This document shows, one piece after another, positions 1 through 6,678 of a stretch of 17,523 bases of DNA. Location of the stretch: positions 1-17,523 of the forward strand of contig JAKFFN010000066.1 of the NCBI GenBank assembly GCA_036675025.1, given 5' to 3'. This stretch comes from JAKFFN01 sp036675025. Lineage in GTDB: Bacteria > Sumerlaeota > Sumerlaeia > Sumerlaeales > Sumerlaeaceae. The notes under the pieces were generated by a model. It searched no databases and was not told where the DNA came from. It saw nothing but the letters and a program-made list of their open reading frames with translations. The position numbers and the translations under genes are program-made. Within the stretch, counting starts at the first letter, position 1. Each line of letters starts with the position of its first letter.

Positions 1-1433
1 GTTCCGTTGGTCGCATCATATAGAATCGTCACGTTGTCGTCTTTCTTATCTGGACCGACGCTGTAAAAGCCGTTTATTGTCTGGGAAAAGGTAAGCGATG
101 CAGAAGTAAAAGGATCAATTGGTGCCGGGTGGAGGTAGGCAGTAATGGTTGCGGTAGCATTTTGCGCAGTAACTGGTGAAGCATTGGAAGCGTTTCCAAG
201 TTTCAATGCGAGCTTGGTTCTTGTTACCTCGTACTGAGCCTTCGCAATCAAAGCCCGAGTCTCCATTTCATCCATCGTAGTGCCAAAAACACCGTAAAGC
301 AGTGCATAGGGATCGGCACCAGTTAGCAGTTTTGCACCAATTGTATAAATAGCTGGCGGTAACGCGGGCGTGTGATCTTCATAAGCCGCCGCAATTTCCG
401 GAAACTCTTCTTTTTGTTTCTGCATCCGATCCATACGGGATTTTGAGGCCATGACCCGCTGATCAGATGTTGGCAAATTCTTAACCATCCACCGATGGAG
501 CTTGCCATTTTGGAGATAGGTTACCTGGCGCAGATAACCCGCCATAGGTTGTGGTGTAAGGTCGACTTCATAGCCAGTTGCCGCTACGTGGCGCAAGTAC
601 CCTAAGTAGTCGCCATATCGCCAGTGCTTAATCTCACCAGGGAATGCCGATTTTCGCAGGTTATCCAATAGATCCAATCCGTGCTGAAGTGCCAGAGTGT
701 CGGAACATTGATCAGCCAGCGCACTTACAGTATGAATTGAGATGACAGTTACTGCTGTGGCGATCAAATGCGCCATATTGTTTGCATGCTCTTGCCTGTG
801 AACCAATCTGATCGGCAGCACGGCAGTTTCCATGGCTCGGAAACAATCGCCTTCTCTCGCCTGGTGAAGTGCAGCGATACTGGCAAGTTTTGCATACACC
901 TGGACGTGAAGAAAGGAATAGGGGTCAGTCGTATAGAAATCGAGATCGTAGGTATAGCCCGGTATTGATACGGTGCGCGTTGTCAGATCCAGTAACGGTT
1001 GCAGATCGGCCAATAATTCTACGAACGTCGTATCTTCGTCGGAACTTAAGTTAACGCCTGCCCGCATCCGAGCCAATAGCTGAGACGATGTAGAACTGTA
1101 ATCGCCAAAAAGAAATTCGTCATACCTTACCCGAAGAGGTTCCACGTCCGAGTTAATACGATTGAGTAGCTGAAGAGTTTCCGGCGGAGGAAGGGTAGCT
1201 GGCTGATGCCATTCTGGTGATAGGCTTACAACTTTCGTTTCGAACTCACGAATGTGCGTCCAGGTCTGTCTCGGAATGCTTTGTTGCAGGTAAAACCGTA
1301 CACAGGCAAGAGCAGCAAAGCACAGCAAAAGCAGTACGCCGGCAATGCACCCGCAGCGAGAACAAGGGCGACGTTTTTCCCTAACTTTCGACGGCTCGGT
1401 CTGGCTGGGAAAATCCGTTGATCGGTCAGGCAT
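1..1433 (-). CDS. Membrane-anchored protein with pilin-like C-terminal tail motifs (3' end cut by window edge)
   Basis: An open frame runs without a stop from ATG at 1433 to the left edge, giving 477 complete codons. The start is supported by a strong GGAGGGGG Shine-Dalgarno stretch just upstream (about 1442-1449). The N-terminus is basic (R18, K20, R21, R22), carries closely spaced cysteines C24, C27 and C29, and then one hydrophobic helix at about 30-48. This predicts cytoplasmic N-terminus and periplasmic bulk. The middle, about 55-400, is mostly soluble and helix-rich with no family I recognise. Near the visible end are DPF (440-442), SVGPD (458-462) and YDATNGT (472-478), the same three landmarks in the same order as in the pilin at 7965-8663. 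It has no GFTLIE prepilin start, so it is not a standard pilin. It lies 78 bases after murI on the same strand. Function unknown. Confidence 0.8.
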   Translation of the reverse strand, partial: MPDRSTDFPSQTEPSKVREKRRPCSRCGCIAGVLLLLCFAALACVRFYLQQSIPRQTWTHIREFETKVVSLSPEWHQPATLPPPETLQLLNRINSDVEPLRVRYDEFLFGDYSSTSSQLLARMRAGVNLSSDEDTTFVELLADLQPLLDLTTRTVSIPGYTYDLDFYTTDPYSFLHVQVYAKLASIAALHQAREGDCFRAMETAVLPIRLVHRQEHANNMAHLIATAVTVISIHTVSALADQCSDTLALQHGLDLLDNLRKSAFPGEIKHWRYGDYLGYLRHVAATGYEVDLTPQPMAGYLRQVTYLQNGKLHRWMVKNLPTSDQRVMASKSRMDRMQKQKEEFPEIAAAYEDHTPALPPAIYTIGAKLLTGADPYALLYGVFGTTMDEMETRALIAKAQYEVTRTKLALKLGNASNASPVTAQNATATITAYLHPAPIDPFTSASLTFSQTINGFYSVGPDKKDDNVTILYDATNG

Positions 1434-1511
1434 ATAATCTACCCCCTCCCGCTAATTTGATCAGATTTTGGGGTATCCTTCCCCAGTTAGTCTGTCAACA
1501 CCGCTTATTCT

Positions 1512-2288
1512 TCACGGCTTCCATAGCCGCTCCAGCACCGCCTCGGCATCGGGTGCTTCGCTGTTGCTCCAGAAGGTAACCTTCCCTTCCTCCATGCTCT
1601 CCGAGAGGATACCATGCTCTTCCAGCTTTCGCTTAAGCTGACGCGCAACCGCTTCACCGGTATCAATCAAAGTGACATCCGGCCCCACCAGTTCCTGGAT
1701 CAGCGGCCGCACAAACGGGTAGTGCGTACAGCCCAGCACGATAGCGTCTGCCCTTGCCGCCAGCAACGGCGCCAGGTACTGCTCAACCAGTTTTCGCGTC
1801 GCCTCAGTTTGCAGCTCACCTTTTTCAATCTGCTCCACCAGCCCCGGGCATCCCTGCGTCACCACCGTTACATCGCGGCCGTAGTTCTCCAGCAGCGCCG
1901 CAAACTGCGCGCTCTTCAGCGTACCCACCGTCGCCAGCACCCCGACCACGCCTGTGCGCGTTGCGGCCGCCGCCGGCTTGACTGCCGGCTCCATCCCAAT
2001 GATGGGCACCGTATGCGTTTCTCTCAAATGCGAAACCGCCGCCGCCGTTGCCGTGTTACACGCTACCACCAGGGCCTTCGCGCCTTGCGCCACGAGAAAA
2101 TCTGCCAGCAGCGATGCCCGCTCCCGTATCATCTCCGGCGTCTTGCTGCCGTAGGGGGCATGCCGTGAGTCTGCGCAGTAAAGGATATTCTCATGAGGCA
2201 ACGCCGCGTGGATATGCTTCAAAACCGAGACCCCGCCAACTCCCGAATCAAACACGCCCACCGGCGCGGCTTTACCTTCTGCAGTCAT
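1512..2288 (-). CDS. murI: Glutamate racemase MurI
   Basis: Cytoplasmic enzyme interconverting L- and D-glutamate, supplying D-Glu for peptidoglycan precursors. The 258-residue length is normal for the family. Visible signatures are the N-terminal GVFDSGVGG (residues 11-19, substrate-binding D14 and S15), the first catalytic cysteine in VVACNTATA (C77), and the second in LGCTHYP (C187). Both catalytic cysteines are present, so the enzyme should be active. ATG at 2288 has a GGAG about 5 bases upstream, inside the end of the GrpB-family gene; the gap to that gene is only 10 bases. It appears to be the last gene of the lipoprotein-pyrF-GrpB-murI cluster. An aspartate racemase would share the fold, but the motifs and size fit MurI best. 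Confidence 0.96.
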   Translation of the reverse strand: MTAEGKAAPVGVFDSGVGGVSVLKHIHAALPHENILYCADSRHAPYGSKTPEMIRERASLLADFLVAQGAKALVVACNTATAAAVSHLRETHTVPIIGMEPAVKPAAAATRTGVVGVLATVGTLKSAQFAALLENYGRDVTVVTQGCPGLVEQIEKGELQTEATRKLVEQYLAPLLAARADAIVLGCTHYPFVRPLIQELVGPDVTLIDTGEAVARQLKRKLEEHGILSESMEEGKVTFWSNSEAPDAEAVLERLWKP

Positions 2289-2298
2289 GCACTCTCCA

Positions 2299-2877
2299 CT
2301 AGTCTATACGACTTGAGCGCAGCCATGCCCGCGTCTCGGGCGGCAGGTTGAAATGCTGAAAGGCTTCATCTTCCAGCGCAAATACTACTTCCGTTTTGGC
2401 CCCGGCGTAGTCGTTCACAGACTCCCACTCTCGTTCCGCCAGCTGCTGCTTCGTAGCGGCATACGTTTCACGCGCTGTCGCGTTTGCTATCAGGTAATCC
2501 CGAAATATGGTATGTCGCTGGATCCACGGGTGATCAGCCGATACAACATGCACATTGCTCCTGCGCACCCCATCATTATCTCGAATGAACAGCCGGCGAT
2601 ATGGCACCCATTGCTCAAAGTGCGGCAGGTATTCGTAACCCCCGTTTTGCAGCGTATGCACACCCGACTCATTATCGAAGTCAGTTATGCTTTTTACCCC
2701 GACCTGGATATCAACAATGGGCTTGGCAGGCAGACCTGGTACTGCAGTACTGCCGATGTGGTCGATTTGAGAAACCATTGGTTCCAGCAGGCGCAACAGG
2801 TGATCCCGCTCCTCTGCGTAAATCGCAATCCACTCAGGATCTGATTCTACCAGCGTAACTTTCAATAATGACCTCAA
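2299..2877 (-). CDS. GrpB/UPF0157 family protein (nucleotidyltransferase fold)
   Basis: The 192-residue product has the hallmark HIGSTAVPGLPAKPIVDI at about residues 40-57, which defines the GrpB (UPF0157) family; members have a nucleotidyltransferase-like fold. The GS pair and the D in PIVDI sit where the fold places its nucleotide/metal site. Biochemical function is not established for the family; in some organisms the domain is fused to dephospho-CoA kinase. The rest (WVPYRRLFIRDND, then HTIFRDYLI, then the tail) also fits family spacing, and the protein looks full length, cytoplasmic and without signal peptide. ATG at 2877 overlaps the pyrF stop by four bases (ATGA), suggesting translational coupling. 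The family assignment is firm; the role is unknown. Confidence 0.9.
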   Translation of the reverse strand: MRSLLKVTLVESDPEWIAIYAEERDHLLRLLEPMVSQIDHIGSTAVPGLPAKPIVDIQVGVKSITDFDNESGVHTLQNGGYEYLPHFEQWVPYRRLFIRDNDGVRRSNVHVVSADHPWIQRHTIFRDYLIANATARETYAATKQQLAEREWESVNDYAGAKTEVVFALEDEAFQHFNLPPETRAWLRSSRID

Positions 2878-3725
2878 ACAGCAAGATGATTGTTAATATC
2901 ATCTCGCAATTGCCGCGCCGCAGCACCCACTTTTTCTGCGTAAGTTTCCCAGGTAGCATCGGTCGGGTAAAGCACAGCCCGTGAGGCATTAATCAGGAAC
3001 CGGCGGTTCACGGGACCGTTGATCGCCTCAAGGGTTTCATCCAGTTTTCCGCCCTGCGCCCCTACTCCCGGAATCAGCAGTGGGAGATCAGGAGCAATTT
3101 CGCGGATACGGGCCAGGTATTCCGGGCGGGTAGCTCCAACCACCAGACCCACATTGTCGTTTGTGTTCCACTCAACGGCCTTCTCCGCAATGCGAAGATA
3201 TAACTCATTCTTCAGGAGGAAATCATCAGCGCCCGGGTTTGAGGTCAGGCAGAGTAAAAATGCACCCCGTGCCGGGTCGCGCAGAAAAGGTTCCACGGCA
3301 TCATGACCCATGAGAGGATTTACGGTGACCGCATGAAAATGCTGCGTGCGAAAAACCGCTTCGGCATATCGTGCACTGGTGTTGCCGATGTCACCCCGCT
3401 TCGCATCACACAGCGCAATGATATTGGGATACAGCTTTGTGAGGTACTCACCTACCTTCGCGAGGAGTGGTGTGTCACTTTCGACAGCTTCAAAAAACGC
3501 CGCATTGGGCTTGAAAGCGGCGCAGGCGCCAGCGGCCGCTGACGCTGCTGTAAACATTGTGCTGACGCACAGATCACTGTTAGATAAAGTGGGATGCCCC
3601 ATCAATGCCATCACGCGGCTGCAATCGGGATCCAGCCCTACGCACAGGTTGGAGTTGCGCGTAGTGCAAACCTGCTCAAGCCATCTGTTAAAAGGTATTT
3701 CCGGCGAGCTACCAGCTTCGCTCAC
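2874..3725 (-). CDS. pyrF: Orotidine 5'-phosphate decarboxylase (PyrF, longer subfamily)
   Basis: Catalyses the last step of de novo UMP synthesis, OMP to UMP plus CO2, in the cytoplasm. The 283 residues match the longer PyrF subfamily rather than the roughly 230-residue E. coli type. Visible motifs: LCVGLDPD (27-34), FKPNAAFFEA (71-80), the catalytic DAKRGDIGNT (107-116, with D107, K109 and D112), and the phosphate-binding PGVGAQGG (219-226). All catalytic residues are present. It overlaps by four bases both with the upstream lipoprotein gene (3722-3725) and with the downstream GrpB-family gene (2874-2877), so all three are very likely on one transcript. No other pyrimidine gene is in the window. 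Confidence 0.96.
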   Translation of the reverse strand: MSEAGSSPEIPFNRWLEQVCTTRNSNLCVGLDPDCSRVMALMGHPTLSNSDLCVSTMFTAASAAAGACAAFKPNAAFFEAVESDTPLLAKVGEYLTKLYPNIIALCDAKRGDIGNTSARYAEAVFRTQHFHAVTVNPLMGHDAVEPFLRDPARGAFLLCLTSNPGADDFLLKNELYLRIAEKAVEWNTNDNVGLVVGATRPEYLARIREIAPDLPLLIPGVGAQGGKLDETLEAINGPVNRRFLINASRAVLYPTDATWETYAEKVGAAARQLRDDINNHLAV

Positions 3726-4420
3726 TGGCGTGGTTCCTCCGGTCCGGGTTCGTCCCGTTGAGGCATGTCAGGTGTGTCAGCGGAGTGTTCTCGTGGTCGT
3801 CCGAGGTCGCCATAGCTCGAAGTGTCCACGTTCGGTGTCAGCTCGTCAACCGGGCTATGGGGAGAACCGCTGGGGCTCACTGGCGGACTATTTGGCTGGT
3901 CGCCACCACCAAGGTCATACGGCGGTGTCTGGTTGCGGTCACGCAGCGCGACCCAGAAAATCGCTATCAGAAGGATCACAAAGGCGATCATCAGCAGAGT
4001 GTTGAGCAGGAAGTTTTCAGACTCTTCTTCTTCGGCTTCTTCCACTTTATCTTTGTTATCTTTATCAACGCGCTTTTCCAAGGCCGCAATAACCACGGGA
4101 TCTGTGGAAATCGTATCAATGGAGTAACCCTTAAGGTTGCCCTTCAAGAGGCTCCGCTTTACCGCCTTGGCAGTTTCGCGAGTCTTCTCTATCCGCTTCT
4201 TCTGGATCTCGAGATCGCGCTCCATCTCATCCAGGGAAGTCTCCAGTTGATCAAAACGCTCCTTAAGAATCACCACCCGTTCATAAGGCGGCTTCTTGTC
4301 GTCGTCTTTTTTCTCTTCTTTGTTTTCGTCAGAGCCGCAGCCTGCAAAAAGCAGCATGCTTGAGAGCACCAGCAGGGTGCGAAAGTGCGTTGCGAGCGGG
4401 GAGGTCATAATCTTCAGCAT
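3722..4420 (-). CDS. Predicted lipoprotein with coiled coil, a second membrane helix and Pro-rich tail
   Basis: No recognised family. From ATG at 4420 the protein has 232 residues. A signal peptide ends in the lipobox LFAGC (lipidated Cys at residue 28), followed by a charged Asp/Glu/Lys linker. A heptad-like, highly charged coiled coil spans about 50-92. A second acidic segment precedes a strong hydrophobic helix at about 138-159 with RDR after it. The tail (165-232) is rich in Pro, Ser, Asp and Gly and probably disordered. Residues +2/+3 after the Cys are Gly-Ser, which in enterobacteria would permit outer-membrane sorting. The start is uncertain: in-frame alternatives are ATG at 4408 and TTG at 4456, and none has an ideally placed ribosome-binding site. 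Its end overlaps pyrF by four bases, so it probably heads that operon. Confidence 0.75.
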   Translation of the reverse strand: MLKIMTSPLATHFRTLLVLSSMLLFAGCGSDENKEEKKDDDKKPPYERVVILKERFDQLETSLDEMERDLEIQKKRIEKTRETAKAVKRSLLKGNLKGYSIDTISTDPVVIAALEKRVDKDNKDKVEEAEEEESENFLLNTLLMIAFVILLIAIFWVALRDRNQTPPYDLGGGDQPNSPPVSPSGSPHSPVDELTPNVDTSSYGDLGRPREHSADTPDMPQRDEPGPEEPRQ

Positions 4421-4478
4421 ACTGATCAGGTCGGTCCTTACGTGGTGTATTGTCAAGCCAGAGAAATGCAGTTACACT

Positions 4479-4829
4479 TTATCGCTGGTTTGTTTTGTCC
4501 GGAGTTTCAGGTTCTTCAATCTGCTCTTCCAGGCTAGGCTCTACCGGGTGGTCCCAGCCGCCACCTTCGCGGGTAGGCAGCGTCCAGCCCTCGCCGGCCA
4601 TATCTTCGTCGATAGGAACAATAAACTGGCCCGTTCGCCGCATTCCCGGCTGGCGTCCCTCTTCATCGGTCATATCCACTTCATAGGCATTAGACTCTTC
4701 GGCGATTTTCTGTTCCTTTTCACCTACGATGTCTTCTTCTTCGTGTGGATATTCTTTGTCATGGGTAGGATCGTAGTCTGCAGGTTTTACGGGATCATTG
4801 GGATGCGGTATATCTTTACGCTTCGGCAT
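4479..4829 (-). CDS. Small acidic hypothetical protein
   Basis: The 116-residue product matches no family I know. It has no signal peptide or membrane helix. It is rich in Asp, Glu, Pro and Lys, with a short basic start (MPKRK) and low hydrophobicity, so much of it may be intrinsically disordered. A somewhat more structured patch around GQFIVPIDEDMAGEGW and GGGWDHPVEP sits in the second half. ATG at 4829 was chosen over an upstream TTG at 4868 because GGAGG lies exactly 7 bases before it. The next gene downstream on the same strand starts about 58 bases on, and the transporter fusion ends 92 bases upstream, so operon membership is unclear. Good ribosome-binding site and clean reading frame support a real gene. 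Confidence 0.7.
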   Translation of the reverse strand: MPKRKDIPHPNDPVKPADYDPTHDKEYPHEEEDIVGEKEQKIAEESNAYEVDMTDEEGRQPGMRRTGQFIVPIDEDMAGEGWTLPTREGGGWDHPVEPSLEEQIEEPETPDKTNQR

Positions 4830-4836
4830 GAGATCG

Positions 4837-4841
4837 CCTCC
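4837..4841 (-). promoter_or_regulatory. Ribosome-binding site fixing the start of the acidic protein
   Basis: The minus strand reads GGAGG here, with a 7-base spacer to ATG at 4829. This is the best-placed Shine-Dalgarno sequence in the local region and decides against the longer TTG start at 4868. Confidence 0.75.
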
Positions 4842-4870
4842 ATTGTATTCTAAGGTCTGACGGGGCAAAT

Positions 4871-4884
4871 TCCGCGCCAGCGGA
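4871..4884. terminator. Short GC-rich hairpin after the transporter fusion
   Basis: TCCGC (4871-4875) and GCGGA (4880-4884) form a 5-bp stem with a four-base GCCA loop, between the end of the ATPase-permease fusion and the next minus-strand gene. The minus-strand continuation is ATTTG rather than a clear U-tract, so this is at best a weak terminator. Confidence 0.25.
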
Positions 4885-4921
4885 GGGCTTTATTAATGGA
4901 AAACAGCCGTAATTACTGGGT

Positions 4922-6583
4922 TTACTGGCGATGAGATACTGTCATGCGGCGGCGCCACCAGTGGCTTATGCCATCCAGCACCACAACAACACTGAGGATC
5001 ATCAATAGGCCCGCCGCGGCTTTCGGAAACTCGCGCCATTCAATGTAGTACATGAGATCCTGGCCGATGCCGCCCGCACCCACCACGCCCAACACACTGG
5101 CTGAGCGGATGTTGTATTCGAACACGAACAGACAGGCCCCGATTAACGCGGGACGTGCGGCTGGAAAGGTGGCCCATACAAACGTCTGCAACGGACTCGC
5201 ACCCAGGGATTTCAGTGCCATGGCCGGCCGGTGATCGGCATCTTCCAGTGCCTCGTAGAAAAACTTTGTCAGGTATCCGCAGGAGTAAAAAGCGAGGGCA
5301 AATACCCCGGCTACAGGGCCCAGGCCTACGAACGAAACAAACAGCAAGGCCCAGAAAATGGAAGGTACGGTGCGGATGGCGTTAAGTAGAAGCCGCATTG
5401 TGCCCTGCACGGGACGCGGAGCAACATTACGACTGGCCGGTATGGCCAGCGGAAAACTTAGCAGTATGCCGATGGCGGTACCCAGAAGCGCCATTTGGAT
5501 TGTCTGCAACAAACTTGCGCTTAGCGTGGCCCACGGCAAGGCCACGAGTTCTGCCCATGACGACGGAACTATGTCTCCAAGGAACCGCACAATTCCGCTG
5601 CCAGCCCCCGCAAAGGAGGCGCCTTTCAGCTCCAGCGACATCGCCGACCAGGCTAACGCAGCCAGAATTCCCGCAATAATAAGACCAGCCATAACTTTGG
5701 CGAGAATGGGGGAATGCTCGGTTACGGAGCGGTCCTGGGTTGAGCCTGAGACAGGGTCAGTGTTGCTTTTGTCTGCAGCAGTCGATTGCGACGGTTGCTT
5801 TCGTTTCTCCGGCGGCAAAAATTCTGCAGCAAAGTGATCAACACCCCCGGGTGTGTGTGTCCATGACGCTGCACTGTCCGCAGATACCCTGTATTCCTCC
5901 ACAGTCGCATCATGCACCGCAATAACCCGGTTAAAGAAACCCGAAGCCATCATGGGATCATGGACAGACACAGCCAGCGCAAACCTGTACTTTGCCTGGA
6001 GCGTCTCAAGCAGGTGAAGGGTACGGCGGGCGTTGGCTCTATCCAGTGCTGCAAACGGCTCGTCTGCAAGCAACACCCGCGGGCGCGATATAAGCGCCCT
6101 GGCAATCGCCACCCGTTGCTTTTGTCCGCCGGAAAGCTGGCTGACCGGCCTGTGGGCAAGGCGTGAAAGTCCCAGATCTTCCAGGAGATCCTCGCAGCGC
6201 ATGCGCACTTCCCTTGGAAAAGACCACAGCCCCTTGTAGAAGGGCAGCTCGCCGAAGAGACCGCTACAGACATTATCCAGGCATGTACGTTCCGATACCA
6301 GCCGGAGATCCTGGTAAACCAGCGCTACCGGACCATGGCGCAGTACCTGTCCGCTATCCAGAGGCAATGATCCCTCGAGTGCCCGCAGCAGTGTGGTTTT
6401 CCCGCCTCCGCTCGGACCCACAATCGCTACGCGTTCACCTTCAAAAAGCGACAATGACGCTTTGTCCAGCGAGCATGACTTACAACCGGGGTATTTGACG
6501 CCAATGCGCGAAGCTGATAAAACAACAGTCCCGCTGGTCTCTTTGCGGGAGGATTCCAGGGGATTGTCGGAAAATTTATCCAT
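4922..6583 (-). CDS. Phosphonate-type ABC transporter, ATPase-permease fusion (PhnC-PhnE)
   Basis: Single chain of 553 residues joining the two cytoplasmic/inner-membrane parts of a phosphonate/phosphite/phosphate-class importer. Residues about 18-234 are the ATPase: Walker A GPSGGGKT (56-63), Q-loop Q91, signature LSGGQ (150-154), Walker B VLLADEP (170-176, catalytic E175), D-loop ALD (179-181), H-loop H208. All ATPase motifs are intact. Residues about 235-292 are a hydrophilic Ser/Thr/Asp/Pro-rich linker. Residues about 293-540 are a PhnE-like permease with several membrane helices, RTVPSIFWALLFVSFVGLGP at 404-423, and an EAA-type coupling loop EALEDADHRPAMALKSLGAS (444-463). In well-studied bacteria PhnC and PhnE are separate proteins. 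ATG at 6583 follows an AAGAAAG-like weak site. Downstream of the phnD-like gene by 95 bases, so probably one operon. The transported compound cannot be read from sequence. Confidence 0.92.
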   Translation of the reverse strand: MDKFSDNPLESSRKETSGTVVLSASRIGVKYPGCKSCSLDKASLSLFEGERVAIVGPSGGGKTTLLRALEGSLPLDSGQVLRHGPVALVYQDLRLVSERTCLDNVCSGLFGELPFYKGLWSFPREVRMRCEDLLEDLGLSRLAHRPVSQLSGGQKQRVAIARALISRPRVLLADEPFAALDRANARRTLHLLETLQAKYRFALAVSVHDPMMASGFFNRVIAVHDATVEEYRVSADSAASWTHTPGGVDHFAAEFLPPEKRKQPSQSTAADKSNTDPVSGSTQDRSVTEHSPILAKVMAGLIIAGILAALAWSAMSLELKGASFAGAGSGIVRFLGDIVPSSWAELVALPWATLSASLLQTIQMALLGTAIGILLSFPLAIPASRNVAPRPVQGTMRLLLNAIRTVPSIFWALLFVSFVGLGPVAGVFALAFYSCGYLTKFFYEALEDADHRPAMALKSLGASPLQTFVWATFPAARPALIGACLFVFEYNIRSASVLGVVGAGGIGQDLMYYIEWREFPKAAAGLLMILSVVVVLDGISHWWRRRMTVSHRQ

Positions 6584-6642
6584 TAGCTTTCTTCATACAC
6601 TGGCCAGGTAAAAAACAACGGGTTTAGGATTAAGAGGAGTAC

Positions 6643-6672
6643 GGCAGGACTGGCTCTTATGCCGGCCCTGCC
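6643..6672. repeat. Inverted repeat between the binding-protein and transporter genes
   Basis: GGCAGG (6643-6648) pairs with CCTGCC (6667-6672) across an 18-base loop that itself contains GCCGGC. It lies in the 95-base gap just after the binding-protein stop codon. A hairpin there could protect the upstream message and lower expression of the downstream fusion, as is common in binding-protein operons. No U-tract follows, so complete termination is unlikely. The pairing is seen; the role is inferred. Confidence 0.35.
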
Positions 6673-6678
6673 AGCGGA

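Noticed and set aside
1434..1511. GGGG/CCCC hairpin between murI and the left-edge gene as a terminator
   Set aside because: Only a 4-bp stem, and no U-tract on either strand.
3346..4005. Long plus-strand open frame of about 219 codons
   Set aside because: It lies antisense to pyrF and the lipoprotein gene, both with clear motifs; its translation is low in hydrophobic pattern and matches no family.
4451..4456. Perfect TTGACA on the minus strand before the lipoprotein gene
   Set aside because: No acceptable -10 element occurs at 15-19 bases spacing (17 gives CGACCT), so it is not called a promoter.
4842..4855. TACAAT-like -10 on the minus strand before the acidic protein
   Set aside because: Transcription would start inside the Shine-Dalgarno sequence, and the candidate -35 elements are poor or badly spaced.
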